DNA of 64,000 bases, taken from contig NZ_QPID01000013.1 in the NCBI RefSeq assembly GCF_003336225.1, forward strand, positions 1 to 64,000, written 5' to 3'. The DNA is from Corallincola holothuriorum. GTDB taxonomy: Bacteria > Pseudomonadota > Gammaproteobacteria > Enterobacterales > Neiellaceae. The notes beneath the pieces were generated by a model. It was not told where the DNA came from and searched no databases. It saw nothing but the letters and a program-made list of their open reading frames with translations. Below are positions 48,717 to 58,106 of the stretch, piece after piece. Position 1 is the first letter of the stretch. Every line of letters begins with the position of its first letter. The translations under genes were made by a program, and so were the position numbers.

Positions 48717-50254
48717 TGCGTATCGTTTTCAGAACAGACGCTTCGACTGAAATAGGCAATGGCCACTTAGCTAGATGCCTTACCCTCGCCCATCAGCTTC
48801 AGAGCAAAGGTTGTGAGATATTGTTCATCTGCCGAGAGCTGCCAGGGCATCGCGCAGCGCTGATCAAAAAGCAGGGGTTTCAGCTCGAACTATTAAAAAC
48901 CGATAAAAGTGATGAAAGCAAGCAAACACAGGTCACGACAGAATGCTTGCCCGCACACAGCCCATGGCTGGGGTGCCTCTGGCAACAAGACGCACAACAA
49001 ACACTGACACGACTATCAAATCAGCCCTGTGATTGGCTTGTCGTCGATCACTATGCGCTTGATAAGCAATGGCAAGCACACGTCAAAACGGGATATCACA
49101 AGTTACTCGTTATTGATGATCTAGCGGATCGTGAGCATCTTGCTGACATACTGGTTGATGCCTCTCCAGGGCGCCAAGCTGCGCACTACAAAGCGTTAGT
49201 GCCAGAACATTGCACACTGCTCTGCGGCCCCAATTTCTCCCTGCTGCGTGGCGAATTCTCAGGCTTTAAGCGCCCCGCTTATCAAAGTAATAACCCGATA
49301 AAACTGCTCATTGCGATGGGCGGCGTCGACAAAGACAACGTAAGTGCCTGGCTGCTAAAAGAGATTAATCAAATGCAGCCACCGCCAAATATTGCAAGCA
49401 TCGAGGTATTATTGAGCGAAAGTGCTATCCACCTAGCACGAGTAAAATCTCAAACCGAATTGATGACAATAAAAACAGAACTGGTCGTTGAACCAAGCTC
49501 AATAGCAGAGCGGCTCGCACATGCCGACCTCTGTATTGGCGCCCCCGGTGGCTCTGCACTTGAGAGGTGTGCGATGGCACTTCCCTCGCTACTGATCACT
49601 ACCGCGGAAAACCAGCGCCACAATGCAATGGAATTAACCAAAGCTAAAGCAGCGTTAAGCTTAGGCTGTTTCAAAACACTAAATCCGCAACAGTTCAAAG
49701 AGCAGCTGTTAACCATCAGCACCGCACCCGACACGCTGAACCAGCTTGCAGGCTGTGCCGTACAGCTCTGCGATGGACATGGTGTGAAGCGTGTGTTGCA
49801 AGCGCTTTTTCAGGCCGAGTGTCAGGTAAGAGCTGCCACCGCGATGGATAAAGATCTGCTCTATCGCTGGCAAACCGCTCCGGGAGTTCGAGACTATTCC
49901 AGAACTCCAGAGCCGCCAAGCTACCAAACCCATTGTCAGTGGTTTGAAAAAGTATTGGCTGATAACGAACGCTCTCTGTTGATACTGGAGCTAAGCGACG
50001 ACGCTGTGGGCATGTTACGGTTTGACCGTCAGCAAGAAGGCTGGGAGATCTCCATCCTTATCGCCCCTGAGCATCAAGGCAAAGGTTTGGCAAGAACTGC
50101 GCTGGATTGGGCAAAGCAATCGCAATTTACCCCTATTTTTGCCGAAGTTCATCCCGATAACCTAGTATCACAGCAACTATTCAGTCGGGCGGGTTTTAAA
50201 CGACTCAGTGAAAATCAGTTTAAATACACCCAGCCCCAACAAGATCCTCGATAA
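48716..50254 (+). CDS. pseG: PseG sugar-nucleotide hydrolase fused to a GNAT acetyltransferase (PseH-like)
   Basis: A 512-residue two-domain protein. Residues 1-365 are PseG, the UDP-2,4-diacetamido-trideoxy-altropyranose hydrolase, with GNGHLARC carrying the catalytic-type H17, VVDHYALD, and GAPGGSALERCAMALP. Residues 371-505 form a GNAT domain with the acetyl-CoA loop APEHQGKGLARTAL and NLVSQQLFSRAGF. No separate pseH exists in the operon, so this domain most likely supplies the PseH N-acetylation between PseC and PseG. The GNAT step comes before the hydrolase step. The fusion has no frameshift or stop at the junction. Confidence 0.92.
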   Translation: MRIVFRTDASTEIGNGHLARCLTLAHQLQSKGCEILFICRELPGHRAALIKKQGFQLELLKTDKSDESKQTQVTTECLPAHSPWLGCLWQQDAQQTLTRLSNQPCDWLVVDHYALDKQWQAHVKTGYHKLLVIDDLADREHLADILVDASPGRQAAHYKALVPEHCTLLCGPNFSLLRGEFSGFKRPAYQSNNPIKLLIAMGGVDKDNVSAWLLKEINQMQPPPNIASIEVLLSESAIHLARVKSQTELMTIKTELVVEPSSIAERLAHADLCIGAPGGSALERCAMALPSLLITTAENQRHNAMELTKAKAALSLGCFKTLNPQQFKEQLLTISTAPDTLNQLAGCAVQLCDGHGVKRVLQALFQAECQVRAATAMDKDLLYRWQTAPGVRDYSRTPEPPSYQTHCQWFEKVLADNERSLLILELSDDAVGMLRFDRQQEGWEISILIAPEHQGKGLARTALDWAKQSQFTPIFAEVHPDNLVSQQLFSRAGFKRLSENQFKYTQPQQDPR

Positions 50255-50265
50255 GGTATAGCGCC

Positions 50266-51324
50266 ATGGAAAAGCCAAACAAAGCAGTCATCATCGATGG
50301 CAGACCAATCGGTCCTGAACATCCGCCCTATATTATCGCGGAACTGTCAGCCAACCATAATGGCGATCTGTCACGTGCACTCAAACATATTGAAGCGGCG
50401 AAGGCTGCTGGTGCCGATGCGATAAAAATCCAAACTTATACAGCCGATACCATGACCATTGATTGTGATAAGCCCAATTTTAAAATTAAGGGCGGCCTCT
50501 GGGATGGCTATTCTCTATATCAACTTTACCAAGAAGCACATACGCCCTATGAATGGCATCAGGCTATCTTCGACAAAGCCCATGAACTGGGGATCACCTG
50601 CTTCAGTAGCCCATTTGATGAAACCGCTGTCGACTTACTGGAATCGCTCAATGCCCCTGCTTACAAGATTGCATCCTTTGAAGCTGTCGATCTGCCGCTA
50701 ATCAAACGCGTAGCTGAAACGGGTAAACCGATGATCATCTCCACTGGAATGGCGAATTTATCGGAGATAGAAGAAGCCGTCACAACGGCAAAAGAGAATG
50801 GCTGCAGTGACATTATTCTACTGCACTGTATCAGTGGCTACCCGGTGCCAGCCGAGCAAAGTCATTTAAGTACAATCCCTGATCTGGCCGCTCGCTTCAA
50901 CGTACTGACAGGGTTATCAGATCATACTCTGGGCACGACGGTTGCCGTGGCATCTATTGCCTTAGGAGCAAACCTGATAGAAAAGCACTTTACTCTCAGC
51001 CGCGCAGATAAAGGTCCAGACTCCTCTTTTTCGCTAGAGCCAGGAGAGCTCAAAACCTTATGCCAGGAGACGAAAATTGCGTGGCAAGCCATAGGCAAAG
51101 CTGGCTACGAGAGGAAGCCTGTAGAAGAAGCTAATCTGACTTTTAGACGCTCGCTCTTTTTTGTTAAAGATGCCTTGGCAGGAGAAACGATCACGCCGCA
51201 GCATGTGCGCAGGATACGACCAGGCCAGGGGCTTGCGCCAAAGTTTTATGATGACGTTATTGGAAAAAAAGCGGCAAAAGATATCACAAGGGGCACCCCG
51301 GTCAGTTGGGAGTTATTAACCTAA
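50266..51324 (+). CDS. pseI: Pseudaminic acid synthase PseI
   Basis: PseI condenses the PseG product with phosphoenolpyruvate to pseudaminic acid. The 352-residue NeuB-family enzyme has PPYIIAELSANHNGD near the start. The (β/α)8 barrel motifs KIQTYTADTMT, CFSSPFDETAVDLLE, KIASFEAVDLPLI and IEKHFTLSR follow, and a C-terminal SAF domain covers about 290-350. It is the last gene of the operon, followed by a terminator. Confidence 0.95.
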   Translation: MEKPNKAVIIDGRPIGPEHPPYIIAELSANHNGDLSRALKHIEAAKAAGADAIKIQTYTADTMTIDCDKPNFKIKGGLWDGYSLYQLYQEAHTPYEWHQAIFDKAHELGITCFSSPFDETAVDLLESLNAPAYKIASFEAVDLPLIKRVAETGKPMIISTGMANLSEIEEAVTTAKENGCSDIILLHCISGYPVPAEQSHLSTIPDLAARFNVLTGLSDHTLGTTVAVASIALGANLIEKHFTLSRADKGPDSSFSLEPGELKTLCQETKIAWQAIGKAGYERKPVEEANLTFRRSLFFVKDALAGETITPQHVRRIRPGQGLAPKFYDDVIGKKAAKDITRGTPVSWELLT

Positions 51325-51336
51325 CACCACAAAAAC

Positions 51337-51361
51337 AAAAGGCGACGGATTGTCGCCTTTT
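51337..51361. terminator. Bidirectional terminator between pseI and the Maf gene
   Basis: AAAAGGCGAC and GTCGCCTTTT form a perfect 10-bp stem with a 5-base loop, with A and T tracts on both sides. It lies between two convergent genes and can serve both. Confidence 0.9.
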
Positions 51362-51386
51362 GCTTAAATTACAATGACAGCAGTTA

Positions 51387-53426
51387 TTACTTTCGGCTCT
51401 CTTCCAGTTCTTTCAGCTCTTGCTCCAACCCCTTGAAAATCCCCTTCATCTCCTTGAAGTACTGATGAAAGATCTTCATCGCTGCGGTTACAAATCGCGC
51501 CCGAACCTCAGCGTTAGGCATCATGTGGAGATAGCCCAAAATGGTGATCTGCAGGTAGGTCACACTGCCCTCGATCATTCGCACCGCAGGGTTGTCCTGA
51601 CCACCAATATGCTTACGAAGTTCGAGATGGTTTCTTTGGAACAGCTCAAAGACATCATTCGTTGCCCAATCGATCTCCTGCACCCGCTCGTCAGTCAGAA
51701 ACTTAAGTAGCTTCCTGATAGTACGCTGACGCTGTTTGAAGTTGTCGTACAAGATCTCAAACGTCACCGGCTTCTTAACCCTCGCTGCTGCGATCCATGC
51801 ATCAGGATCAAAAGGCTCGCTCTTAGGTGCTGGCAACTCAATATCTTCAATACGACAGGGGGTGGTACCTTCTATACGTGCACCGTCTGCAGTATTAAAC
51901 ACCTCGGTTCCTTCACCCTTAATACGGATCACCAACTCAAGCACATGACGGCACCAGTCAAATACCGCACTGGTCGAAACCTTTTCGCGGAAGTTACCGG
52001 GCACCGGCTTATGACTCCCGGAAGAACCTTTCTCAAATGCGCCTTTAAACTCACCATAATATGCGCTGTCTTTAGAGTGGTGGTATTTCGGATCCACGTA
52101 CCCCACATCAACACCAAATAGATAGACTTGAGGCGCCTTAAAGTGGATAGCCAATGCCATCGCAGCATTCGATACGGTTGGATTGGAGTTGAAGAGATGC
52201 AGATATTGATGAAAATCCTTCATCAACGTGACGCGAGCCAGCTCTGTGCCGACATCATTCGGTTTCCAGAAAAGGGTCGCTTCTTTAAACTGCTCAACCA
52301 CACCGGGTGATAGGGTATTCATTCCTACCAAGTGAATATCCCCAACGAACTCACCTGAAGGATCGACCTCCCGAACCCAGTCGGCTAAATATTCAACCCG
52401 TTCAATCTCAATATGGATGTGAGGCTTAATTCCCGCATTATGTAATGTTTTTAACGCGGTACCGCAAGAGACCAAAATAATATCGTCGCGATGCTCTCGA
52501 ATATAATCGAGGGAATAATCGATAGAGGGGCCATTTGCACAAATAAATACGGGGCGATCGAATTCATGCCCTGAAGGGCTATCAGCCATGAGATTGCAAC
52601 CGCCCGCCATGTTTTTCATGGTATGACGCGTGGAGATAACTTCATCTTCAAAGAAGCCAAAGCCAGCATAAAAATTACTGAGGTTATCAAAGAAGCGCTT
52701 TAAACTTTCATCCGCGGTTTTACTGTCATAATGTCGATAAATCGGTAACACGCATGACTTAAAGATACCAATTTTAAACATCACTTTTTGTACAGTATGA
52801 ATAAACTCTTCCTGTTCGCAGCCAACCAACAGGGTGATGCCTTTATTCTGCTTAGTGAACGCTTCAAACAACTGCCGATAATCAAATACATGTAGCGAAG
52901 CAAAAAACAGATCATCGTTAGGCTCATAGATAAACAGGTGACCTATCTTTTCTGCGTGGGCAAGAATGGTTTCCAAGTGATACCCAATACCTACCCCCAG
53001 CACGGTAAAGAAAGGAAACCAATGGTAGGGATCCCGCTCACCCAATGCGACGGCTTCTTTAGAGTGTTCTTCACCGAGTTCAACCAGCTCTTTCAATAGA
53101 TTGGCATGACGGAACAACTTCATTGAAGCTTCCCAGCCTGTTTGGCTGAGTCGATATATTCCTGTGACTGGGCGGTCAAAGTAATCTTTCGCTTGTTTAG
53201 CGCAGATCTCTTTCGGATCACCGTCATAGATAAACCCTTCCGCTCCGCAGATATTCAGCCTGCCAAGGGGATCCATCTCCAGCCCCATGCTTTTCGGTTT
53301 ATGCTCTTTAAAACGAGCAGCAATATGAGGAAAGCGCTCTTGCAAAAACTGTAGGTTCTTATTGAAGGTTAGATTCAATACCTGACGTAAGATATTCAAT
53401 CCATTTTTATCGATCTGAGTTGCCAT
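51387..53426 (-). CDS. Maf-type motility accessory factor, flagellin glycosyltransferase (MptE-like/DUF115)
   Basis: A 679-residue protein of the motility associated factor family, which transfers nonulosonic acids such as pseudaminic acid to flagellin before export. The central DUF115/MptE-like domain is visible at about 300-520 (FICANGPSIDYSLDYIRE, VSCGTALKTLHNAGIKPH, YLFGVDVGYVDPKYHHS). The C-terminal 130 residues are helical. The ATG at 53426 with GGAG 8 bases upstream is preferred to a longer frame (53447). It lies between the pse operon and fliD, on the strand of the flagellins, and is almost surely the user of the CMP-Pse made by the neighbouring pathway. Confidence 0.92.
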   Translation of the reverse strand: MATQIDKNGLNILRQVLNLTFNKNLQFLQERFPHIAARFKEHKPKSMGLEMDPLGRLNICGAEGFIYDGDPKEICAKQAKDYFDRPVTGIYRLSQTGWEASMKLFRHANLLKELVELGEEHSKEAVALGERDPYHWFPFFTVLGVGIGYHLETILAHAEKIGHLFIYEPNDDLFFASLHVFDYRQLFEAFTKQNKGITLLVGCEQEEFIHTVQKVMFKIGIFKSCVLPIYRHYDSKTADESLKRFFDNLSNFYAGFGFFEDEVISTRHTMKNMAGGCNLMADSPSGHEFDRPVFICANGPSIDYSLDYIREHRDDIILVSCGTALKTLHNAGIKPHIHIEIERVEYLADWVREVDPSGEFVGDIHLVGMNTLSPGVVEQFKEATLFWKPNDVGTELARVTLMKDFHQYLHLFNSNPTVSNAAMALAIHFKAPQVYLFGVDVGYVDPKYHHSKDSAYYGEFKGAFEKGSSGSHKPVPGNFREKVSTSAVFDWCRHVLELVIRIKGEGTEVFNTADGARIEGTTPCRIEDIELPAPKSEPFDPDAWIAAARVKKPVTFEILYDNFKQRQRTIRKLLKFLTDERVQEIDWATNDVFELFQRNHLELRKHIGGQDNPAVRMIEGSVTYLQITILGYLHMMPNAEVRARFVTAAMKIFHQYFKEMKGIFKGLEQELKELEESRK

Positions 53427-53502
53427 ACAGTAGGCTCCGAGTACCACGCCCCATCAAACTGGCTGCGCGCAATGTCAAAATCTTGTCTACTAAGAGCTTA
53501 AT

Positions 53503-53530
53503 GCAAAAAAGGCACCACTTGGGTGCCCTT
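53503..53530 (-). terminator. Terminator downstream of fliD
   Basis: On the minus strand GGGCACC and GGTGCC pair around a short loop and are followed by TTTTTT, about 22 bp after the fliD stop. It separates fliD from the Maf gene. Confidence 0.85.
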
Positions 53531-53552
53531 TGAAAGAAGTGTGGAGTAAAAC

Positions 53553-55094
53553 TTATTTCTTATCTTTCACTACGCCAGGAAGGTTGCTTAACTGCTGTTC
53601 CAAGAAAGAGCTGACGGAGTCTAATTGTGCAGATATCTTATCTAGATATAAGAACTGGTTGTAAAGCTGCGCTTCATAGCGCCCTATCATTTCATCAAAC
53701 TTATCTTGCTCAGTATTGATTTTATCTACCGAGTCAGAAAAGGAGCTGGATTTAGTCTGCAATATGCCACCAAACTTCTCATACTCTCGCACAAGATCAT
53801 TCAGTTTGTCGGCTACACCTGGCGTTGAGGAGATGACATTTCCATCGACATCCAGCGTGTCATAACCTGAAAACACTTCGCTGATTTGATCAAAATTTTC
53901 ATTGAGTGCTTTATCAAGCTTACCCTCATCAATTTTCAAACTGCCATCAGATTGAGTTTCCAACCCGAGAACAGATAACGAGGTTGCGCTGCCATCCGAG
54001 GTCTTAACCGCATCGGCCATGGTTGCTCGGATCTGATTCATCATGGTTCTAACCGTTGAATCAGTAGCTAACGTACCCTTCTCGCGTTCAGCTTTCTGCG
54101 CCGCAATCTGTTCGTCTGTTAACGCGGTATTGTTGTCTTCGCTATTACTGTCTTCAACTTTGTTACCCGAGCCATCACGATTAACAAAGGTCAAATTATC
54201 AACAACAGACAAAACCTGATTATATGTATCGACGAATGTTTGAATCTTTTCTTTTGTGCTCTCTTTATCCAGCGACAAATTAAAGTTATCACTCTCACCT
54301 GGAGGGTGAGCTTCTTTTACTGAAATAGTGACGCCGTCGATAGCGTTTTCAAACTTATTGGTTGCAGAGCTAATTTCAAGAAAGCCATCCACCTTGATCT
54401 TGGCATCCTGAGCGAGCTGAACTTCCTGCATATCCGCACTGTAATTGGCATCGTACTGCAATCGGGATAGACCGTTGGCATCAGCAACACCATCAACGTC
54501 AGTCACTGCGATTTCTATCGCATTTGCTTCGCCAGTCTCTTTACTCGCTAACGACAAATGCACGCCGGTGTCGGTCTTTACAATTGACGCGCTCATACTG
54601 GCACCAGCGATATCGTTAATTTTATTTTTAACATCGTTGAGTGTGTCAGATGCACTCACTTCAATACTGTAGGTCTCACTGCCTACGGTGATATCCATGG
54701 TGCCTTCACCCACGGCCTCAAATTCACCGATCGCAAAATCTGAGGTCAACTTGTGAGCCTGTGCCGTCTGCATTACCTCAATATCGTAACTGCCTTCAGA
54801 AGCAGTAGAGTCACCGGTAACGGTAAACTTTTCTTCCGCTGCTTCATTGCCATAGGTAACTAAGCGTTGGTTGAAACTGTTATCTAGTTTCAACTCAAAT
54901 AAAGATTTCTGCCAATCACTCAGTGCACTCCGCAGTGAGCCAATTGCAGATATCTGATTGCTAAAAGAATCAATTTTGGCATCATTTCGTTCCGTGATAG
55001 GTACCTTGCGCACATCAATAAGCCCCTGCACGATGCCATTTACATCGAGACCGGAACCGATACCGGGTACGCTAATCGTTGGAAGGTCAGCCAT
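53553..55094 (-). CDS. fliD: Flagellar filament cap protein FliD
   Basis: FliD caps the filament and inserts flagellin. The 513-residue protein begins with PTISVPGIGSGLDVNGIVQG, the FliD N-terminal signature. The FliD_N and FliD_C regions follow, and a helical coiled-coil end has FDEMIGRYEAQLYNQFLYLD and FLEQQLSNL. An Asp/Glu/Asn-rich insertion lies near residues 300-330. It follows flaG by 20 bp. It lacks the usual downstream fliS. Confidence 0.95.
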   Translation of the reverse strand: MADLPTISVPGIGSGLDVNGIVQGLIDVRKVPITERNDAKIDSFSNQISAIGSLRSALSDWQKSLFELKLDNSFNQRLVTYGNEAAEEKFTVTGDSTASEGSYDIEVMQTAQAHKLTSDFAIGEFEAVGEGTMDITVGSETYSIEVSASDTLNDVKNKINDIAGASMSASIVKTDTGVHLSLASKETGEANAIEIAVTDVDGVADANGLSRLQYDANYSADMQEVQLAQDAKIKVDGFLEISSATNKFENAIDGVTISVKEAHPPGESDNFNLSLDKESTKEKIQTFVDTYNQVLSVVDNLTFVNRDGSGNKVEDSNSEDNNTALTDEQIAAQKAEREKGTLATDSTVRTMMNQIRATMADAVKTSDGSATSLSVLGLETQSDGSLKIDEGKLDKALNENFDQISEVFSGYDTLDVDGNVISSTPGVADKLNDLVREYEKFGGILQTKSSSFSDSVDKINTEQDKFDEMIGRYEAQLYNQFLYLDKISAQLDSVSSFLEQQLSNLPGVVKDKK

Positions 55095-55114
55095 AATTTA
55101 CTCTCTATACTTAG

Positions 55115-55519
55115 CTAGACTTCAGTTTTTAAAAACAAACTGTTGGACTCAGATAATCTAACGGCAAGTTTCAGCATCTCCTCGGAAGGAATTTGCCGCA
55201 ACAAATCACCGCTAACCTTGTCCTTAACACTGATAACATCCCTGCCTGACGCATCATCGACACTGAACGTCAGTGATTTATTAAATGACTGCACAAACTC
55301 TTGCAGGTTTCGCGCCATCTCTTCTAATCGTTGGCGATCAATTTCTTGCTCTTGTTTCAGCTGTTGAGCCTGTTCCTGTATTTGCTCACTCGGCTGCACC
55401 TGTTCAGGCTTTACCTGGCTTTCCGTGGCGGTTTCAGTTTGTACCGGAGTGACCGCTTCAGGCTGAGTGCGCAACTGAGGATTTGATGTTGCTTGTGCTT
55501 GTATTGCATCGACGCTCAT
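55115..55519 (-). CDS. flaG: FlaG family protein
   Basis: FlaG affects filament length in Vibrio, Pseudomonas and Campylobacter by an unclear mechanism. The 134-residue product has a Gln/Glu/Pro-rich N-terminus (about 1-75) and the FlaG domain (about 80-134) with LTFSVDDASGRDVISVKDK and LLRQIPSEEMLKLA. GGAGGAG lies before the ATG. It lies between flagellin 1 and fliD. Confidence 0.93.
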   Translation of the reverse strand: MSVDAIQAQATSNPQLRTQPEAVTPVQTETATESQVKPEQVQPSEQIQEQAQQLKQEQEIDRQRLEEMARNLQEFVQSFNKSLTFSVDDASGRDVISVKDKVSGDLLRQIPSEEMLKLAVRLSESNSLFLKTEV

Positions 55520-55551
55520 AAAAACTCCTCCAAAACTTACTTACCTGAAAT

Positions 55552-55600
55552 GGGTAAACGGCAAGGAAGATTAGATCTTCCCTGCCGTTGTCATTTACCC
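55552..55600 (-). terminator. Long hairpin between flagellin 1 and flaG
   Basis: On the minus strand GGGTAAA and TTTACCC at the ends enclose a second stem of AACGGCA-GGAAGA with TCTTCC-TGCCGTT, giving a stem of over 20 pairs with a small bulge. There is no T-run after it. It may act as a leaky terminator or a 3' stabiliser that keeps flagellin mRNA above flaG-fliD mRNA. Confidence 0.55.
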
Positions 55601-55616
55601 ACTAAGTCTAGCTCCG

Positions 55617-57359
55617 TTAGCCAAGAAGACTCAATGCGGCCTGTGGCAACTGGTTAGCCTGCGCTAACACTGAGGTTGCAGCCTGAGTCAACACCTGGTT
55701 CTTCGACAGCTCTGACGTCTCTTCTGCGAAGTCAGTATCACGGATACCTGAACGTGAGTTTGAAGCATTCTCACTAATGTTGCTCAGGTTTGAGATAGTG
55801 CTATCAAGACGGTTCTGAACCGCACCGAGTGATGCACGCTGACTATCGATGTAAGACAATGCACCATCAATCACCGATACCGCTTCCTGTGCGCCAATCG
55901 CTGTGCTGATATCAATATTATCAACAGAATCCAGCTGGCTTAGCTCTGCCCCGGCACCCAGCGAAGCGTTCTGCAGAATGGTAGTAGACAAAGCACTTGC
56001 GCCCGCTTGAGTATTCGCTTGAACATTGAAGTCACCATTCGCAGTCAGGCGAATTGTACCAACAAAGTCTGCAGCACTGTCACCTACGGCCGCTGCGTCA
56101 GCGATGGTAGAGCCTGTAGTGGCAACCAAGTTAGCATAAGAAGCAATATTAGCAGTGTCATCTGTATCACCAGAGAACTCATACGTTGCCGCATCAATGC
56201 CAACAGTACTACCCACGCCAGTGAGCTGAAGGTTGTCTATCTGAATGGTATCACCGCTTTCGCTGGTCAATATCAGACGACCGTCATCACCTACATTAGC
56301 ACCAACGCCGGTTTCATCAGCAACAGCGTTAATCGCATTCGCCAGGGATGAAAGATCTTCAGTATTGGTTATGTCTACTTTGATGGTTGGCGCAGTCGCC
56401 AAGTCATCATTTGAACCACGCAGCGAGAAGGTCAATGTTGCAGTACCAGTCAACGCGCCACCGAAGGTATTGATAGTGCCTGATGAGTTCGCAGCGAAAG
56501 AACCACCTGCGCTATAGAAGTCCAATGCAACGACAGTGCGGGCATCAGCATTTACGCCTGTAGCCTGACTTTGATCATTAATCGACTTAGCGATATCGCC
56601 AGCAGATGCTGAGCCGTCGACATTGATGGTAGCAGAACCCAGCTCACCAGAAATATTAAGTGTATTCGCACTGTTAGTCAGTGCTGTGCCACCGAATGTT
56701 GCATCAGCAGTGGCCGCAGTGCTTACGCCGATACCACCTAAACCAATTGCCGAAGCAGAACCGGTCACAACTGACGCCGTACCTTCTGAAACAGCTACGC
56801 CAGTGAAGCTGCCACCGACTTCGGTTTTCAGCAACTCATAGGTTTGCGCACCCATTGACTCTGTCTGGAAAGAGTTAATAGATACAGATACTGTTTCAAA
56901 TGCTTGCGCACCGACCTGGAAGCTTTCTGTACCGAAGCTACCATCAAGCAACTTACGGTCACCAAAGGTAGTCGTATCGGCGATACGATCCAGTTCGTCT
57001 TGCAGCTGGTTCACTTCCTCTTGAAGTGCGCTACGGTCTGAATCGGAGAAAGTACCGTTTGCAGACTGGATTGACAGATCACGCATACGCTGCAGAATGT
57101 TAGTACTTTCTTGCAGTGCACCTTCCGCAGTTTGCGAGAGTGAGTTTGCATCGTTTGCGTTACGTGTTGCGATGTTCAAACCATTAATCTGAGAGGTCAG
57201 ACGGTTTGAAATCTGCAAACCCGCTGCATCATCAGCTGCACTGTTAATGCGCAAGCCAGATGAGAGGCGTTCGAAGTTTGTACCCAACGCACTGTTGGAT
57301 TGATTCAAATTACGCTGCGCATTTAGCGATGATACGTTTGTTTGAATTGTAAGTGCCAT
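55617..57359 (-). CDS. Flagellin 1 (σ28-controlled)
   Basis: A 580-residue filament subunit. The N-terminal D0/D1 region (about 1-170) has [19 protein letters not shown] and [21 protein letters not shown]. The C-terminal part (about 490-580) has [21 protein letters not shown] and ends QAALSLLG. The Ser/Thr/Ala-rich centre makes the protein much longer than typical Vibrio flagellins and offers likely glycosylation sites for pseudaminic acid. It is highly similar at both ends to flagellin 2. A near-consensus σ28 promoter lies upstream, so this one should be FliA-dependent. Confidence 0.96.
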   Translation of the reverse strand: MALTIQTNVSSLNAQRNLNQSNSALGTNFERLSSGLRINSAADDAAGLQISNRLTSQINGLNIATRNANDANSLSQTAEGALQESTNILQRMRDLSIQSANGTFSDSDRSALQEEVNQLQDELDRIADTTTFGDRKLLDGSFGTESFQVGAQAFETVSVSINSFQTESMGAQTYELLKTEVGGSFTGVAVSEGTASVVTGSASAIGLGGIGVSTAATADATFGGTALTNSANTLNISGELGSATINVDGSASAGDIAKSINDQSQATGVNADARTVVALDFYSAGGSFAANSSGTINTFGGALTGTATLTFSLRGSNDDLATAPTIKVDITNTEDLSSLANAINAVADETGVGANVGDDGRLILTSESGDTIQIDNLQLTGVGSTVGIDAATYEFSGDTDDTANIASYANLVATTGSTIADAAAVGDSAADFVGTIRLTANGDFNVQANTQAGASALSTTILQNASLGAGAELSQLDSVDNIDISTAIGAQEAVSVIDGALSYIDSQRASLGAVQNRLDSTISNLSNISENASNSRSGIRDTDFAEETSELSKNQVLTQAATSVLAQANQLPQAALSLLG

Positions 57360-57421
57360 GTCAAATTCTCCACATACTCTAGCTTGACGCTAAGTAACAC
57401 TATGTTGTTTGTTCACACTTA

Positions 57422-57448
57422 GTAACGGCACCGCTAAAAGAAGCTTTA
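57422..57448 (-). promoter_or_regulatory. σ28 promoter of flagellin 1
   Basis: The minus strand reads TAAAGCTT, 11 bases, then GCCGTTAC, close to the FliA consensus TAAAGTTT-N11-GCCGATAA. It lies about 60 bp before the ATG. Confidence 0.85.
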
Positions 57449-57548
57449 GTTTTTTTTAAAGAAAAAATCACAACAACTGCTCAATCAACCACCAAAACAA
57501 AATAAATTACTTATTTTTCAACAAGATAACAATGTTAAAAAAACTGAC

Positions 57549-57574
57549 AAAAAAGGCGCCATGAGGCGCCTTTT
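57549..57574 (-). terminator. Terminator of the 129-aa gene
   Basis: AAAAGGCGCC and GGCGCCTTTT flank a 4-base loop, and the minus strand continues TTTTTT. It lies just past the stop of the 129-aa gene. Confidence 0.9.
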
Positions 57575-57596
57575 GACAATCTAACTAAGATATTGA

Positions 57597-57986
57597 TCAC
57601 ACTGTCGTATCAATTAACTGACCTAAAGGATTGACTGAAGGGTTACCCAACTCACCATTTTGTGCCCTATCAAGTACTTCAATTGTCGCCCTGCGTTCAG
57701 TTGCCGCTTGCTGTGCATCACGCACATCTGCCGCCGTAACCGATGAGCCACCATCATCACTGCTACTTGTTGAGGCATTGACATAAGTATCTATGGTTTG
57801 CTGCTGCGTATTAACTTCGGCCACACCAACCGCAACTTGCCTTGCAGTATCCCTACTCTCTTGCACGTTTTCAGCCACTCCAGGCTCTTGGCTTGCTATC
57901 TGCTGGCGATCAGGAACAGAAGGTTGTTGCACCCGGTTAGGCTCAAAACTGGAAAATGACGCCACCGCGCCTGAATCGATTTGCAT
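57597..57986 (-). CDS. Unknown 129-aa protein between the two flagellin genes
   Basis: A 129-residue hydrophilic protein without signal peptide or membrane helix, rich in Ser, Gln, Val and Asp. The N-terminus has PNRVQQPSVPDRQQIASQEP. A central Ser/Asp run SSSDDGGSS separates two helical parts (about 35-70 and 80-110). GGAG lies 6 bases before the ATG, and it has its own terminator and an upstream terminator, so it is a single-gene unit. I do not recognise a family. The overall style (short, disordered N-terminus, between flagellin and flaG) resembles small secreted or export-related flagellar proteins. TATACT about 30 bp upstream may be a -10. Confidence 0.8.
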   Translation of the reverse strand: MQIDSGAVASFSSFEPNRVQQPSVPDRQQIASQEPGVAENVQESRDTARQVAVGVAEVNTQQQTIDTYVNASTSSSDDGGSSVTAADVRDAQQAATERRATIEVLDRAQNGELGNPSVNPLGQLIDTTV

Positions 57987-58056
57987 AGAGAGATCTCCGT
58001 CACATTTATGACTGGAGTATAGACGCTTTCGAGCTGTTTATAAATTGACCACGCAC

Positions 58057-58086
58057 AAAAAAAGGGACGGCATGCCGTCCCTTTTT
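58057..58086 (-). terminator. Terminator of flagellin 2
   Basis: GGGACGGCATGCCGTCCC is a perfect palindrome (58064-58081) with A-run and T-run on either side, 21 bp after the flagellin 2 stop. Confidence 0.92.
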
Positions 58087-58106
58087 AACCTCAGTAAGGT
58101 CGCGAA

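Noticed and set aside
53427-53500. Promoter of the Maf gene (TTGACA on the minus strand)
   Set aside because: No acceptable -10 at proper spacing was found, so no promoter is claimed.
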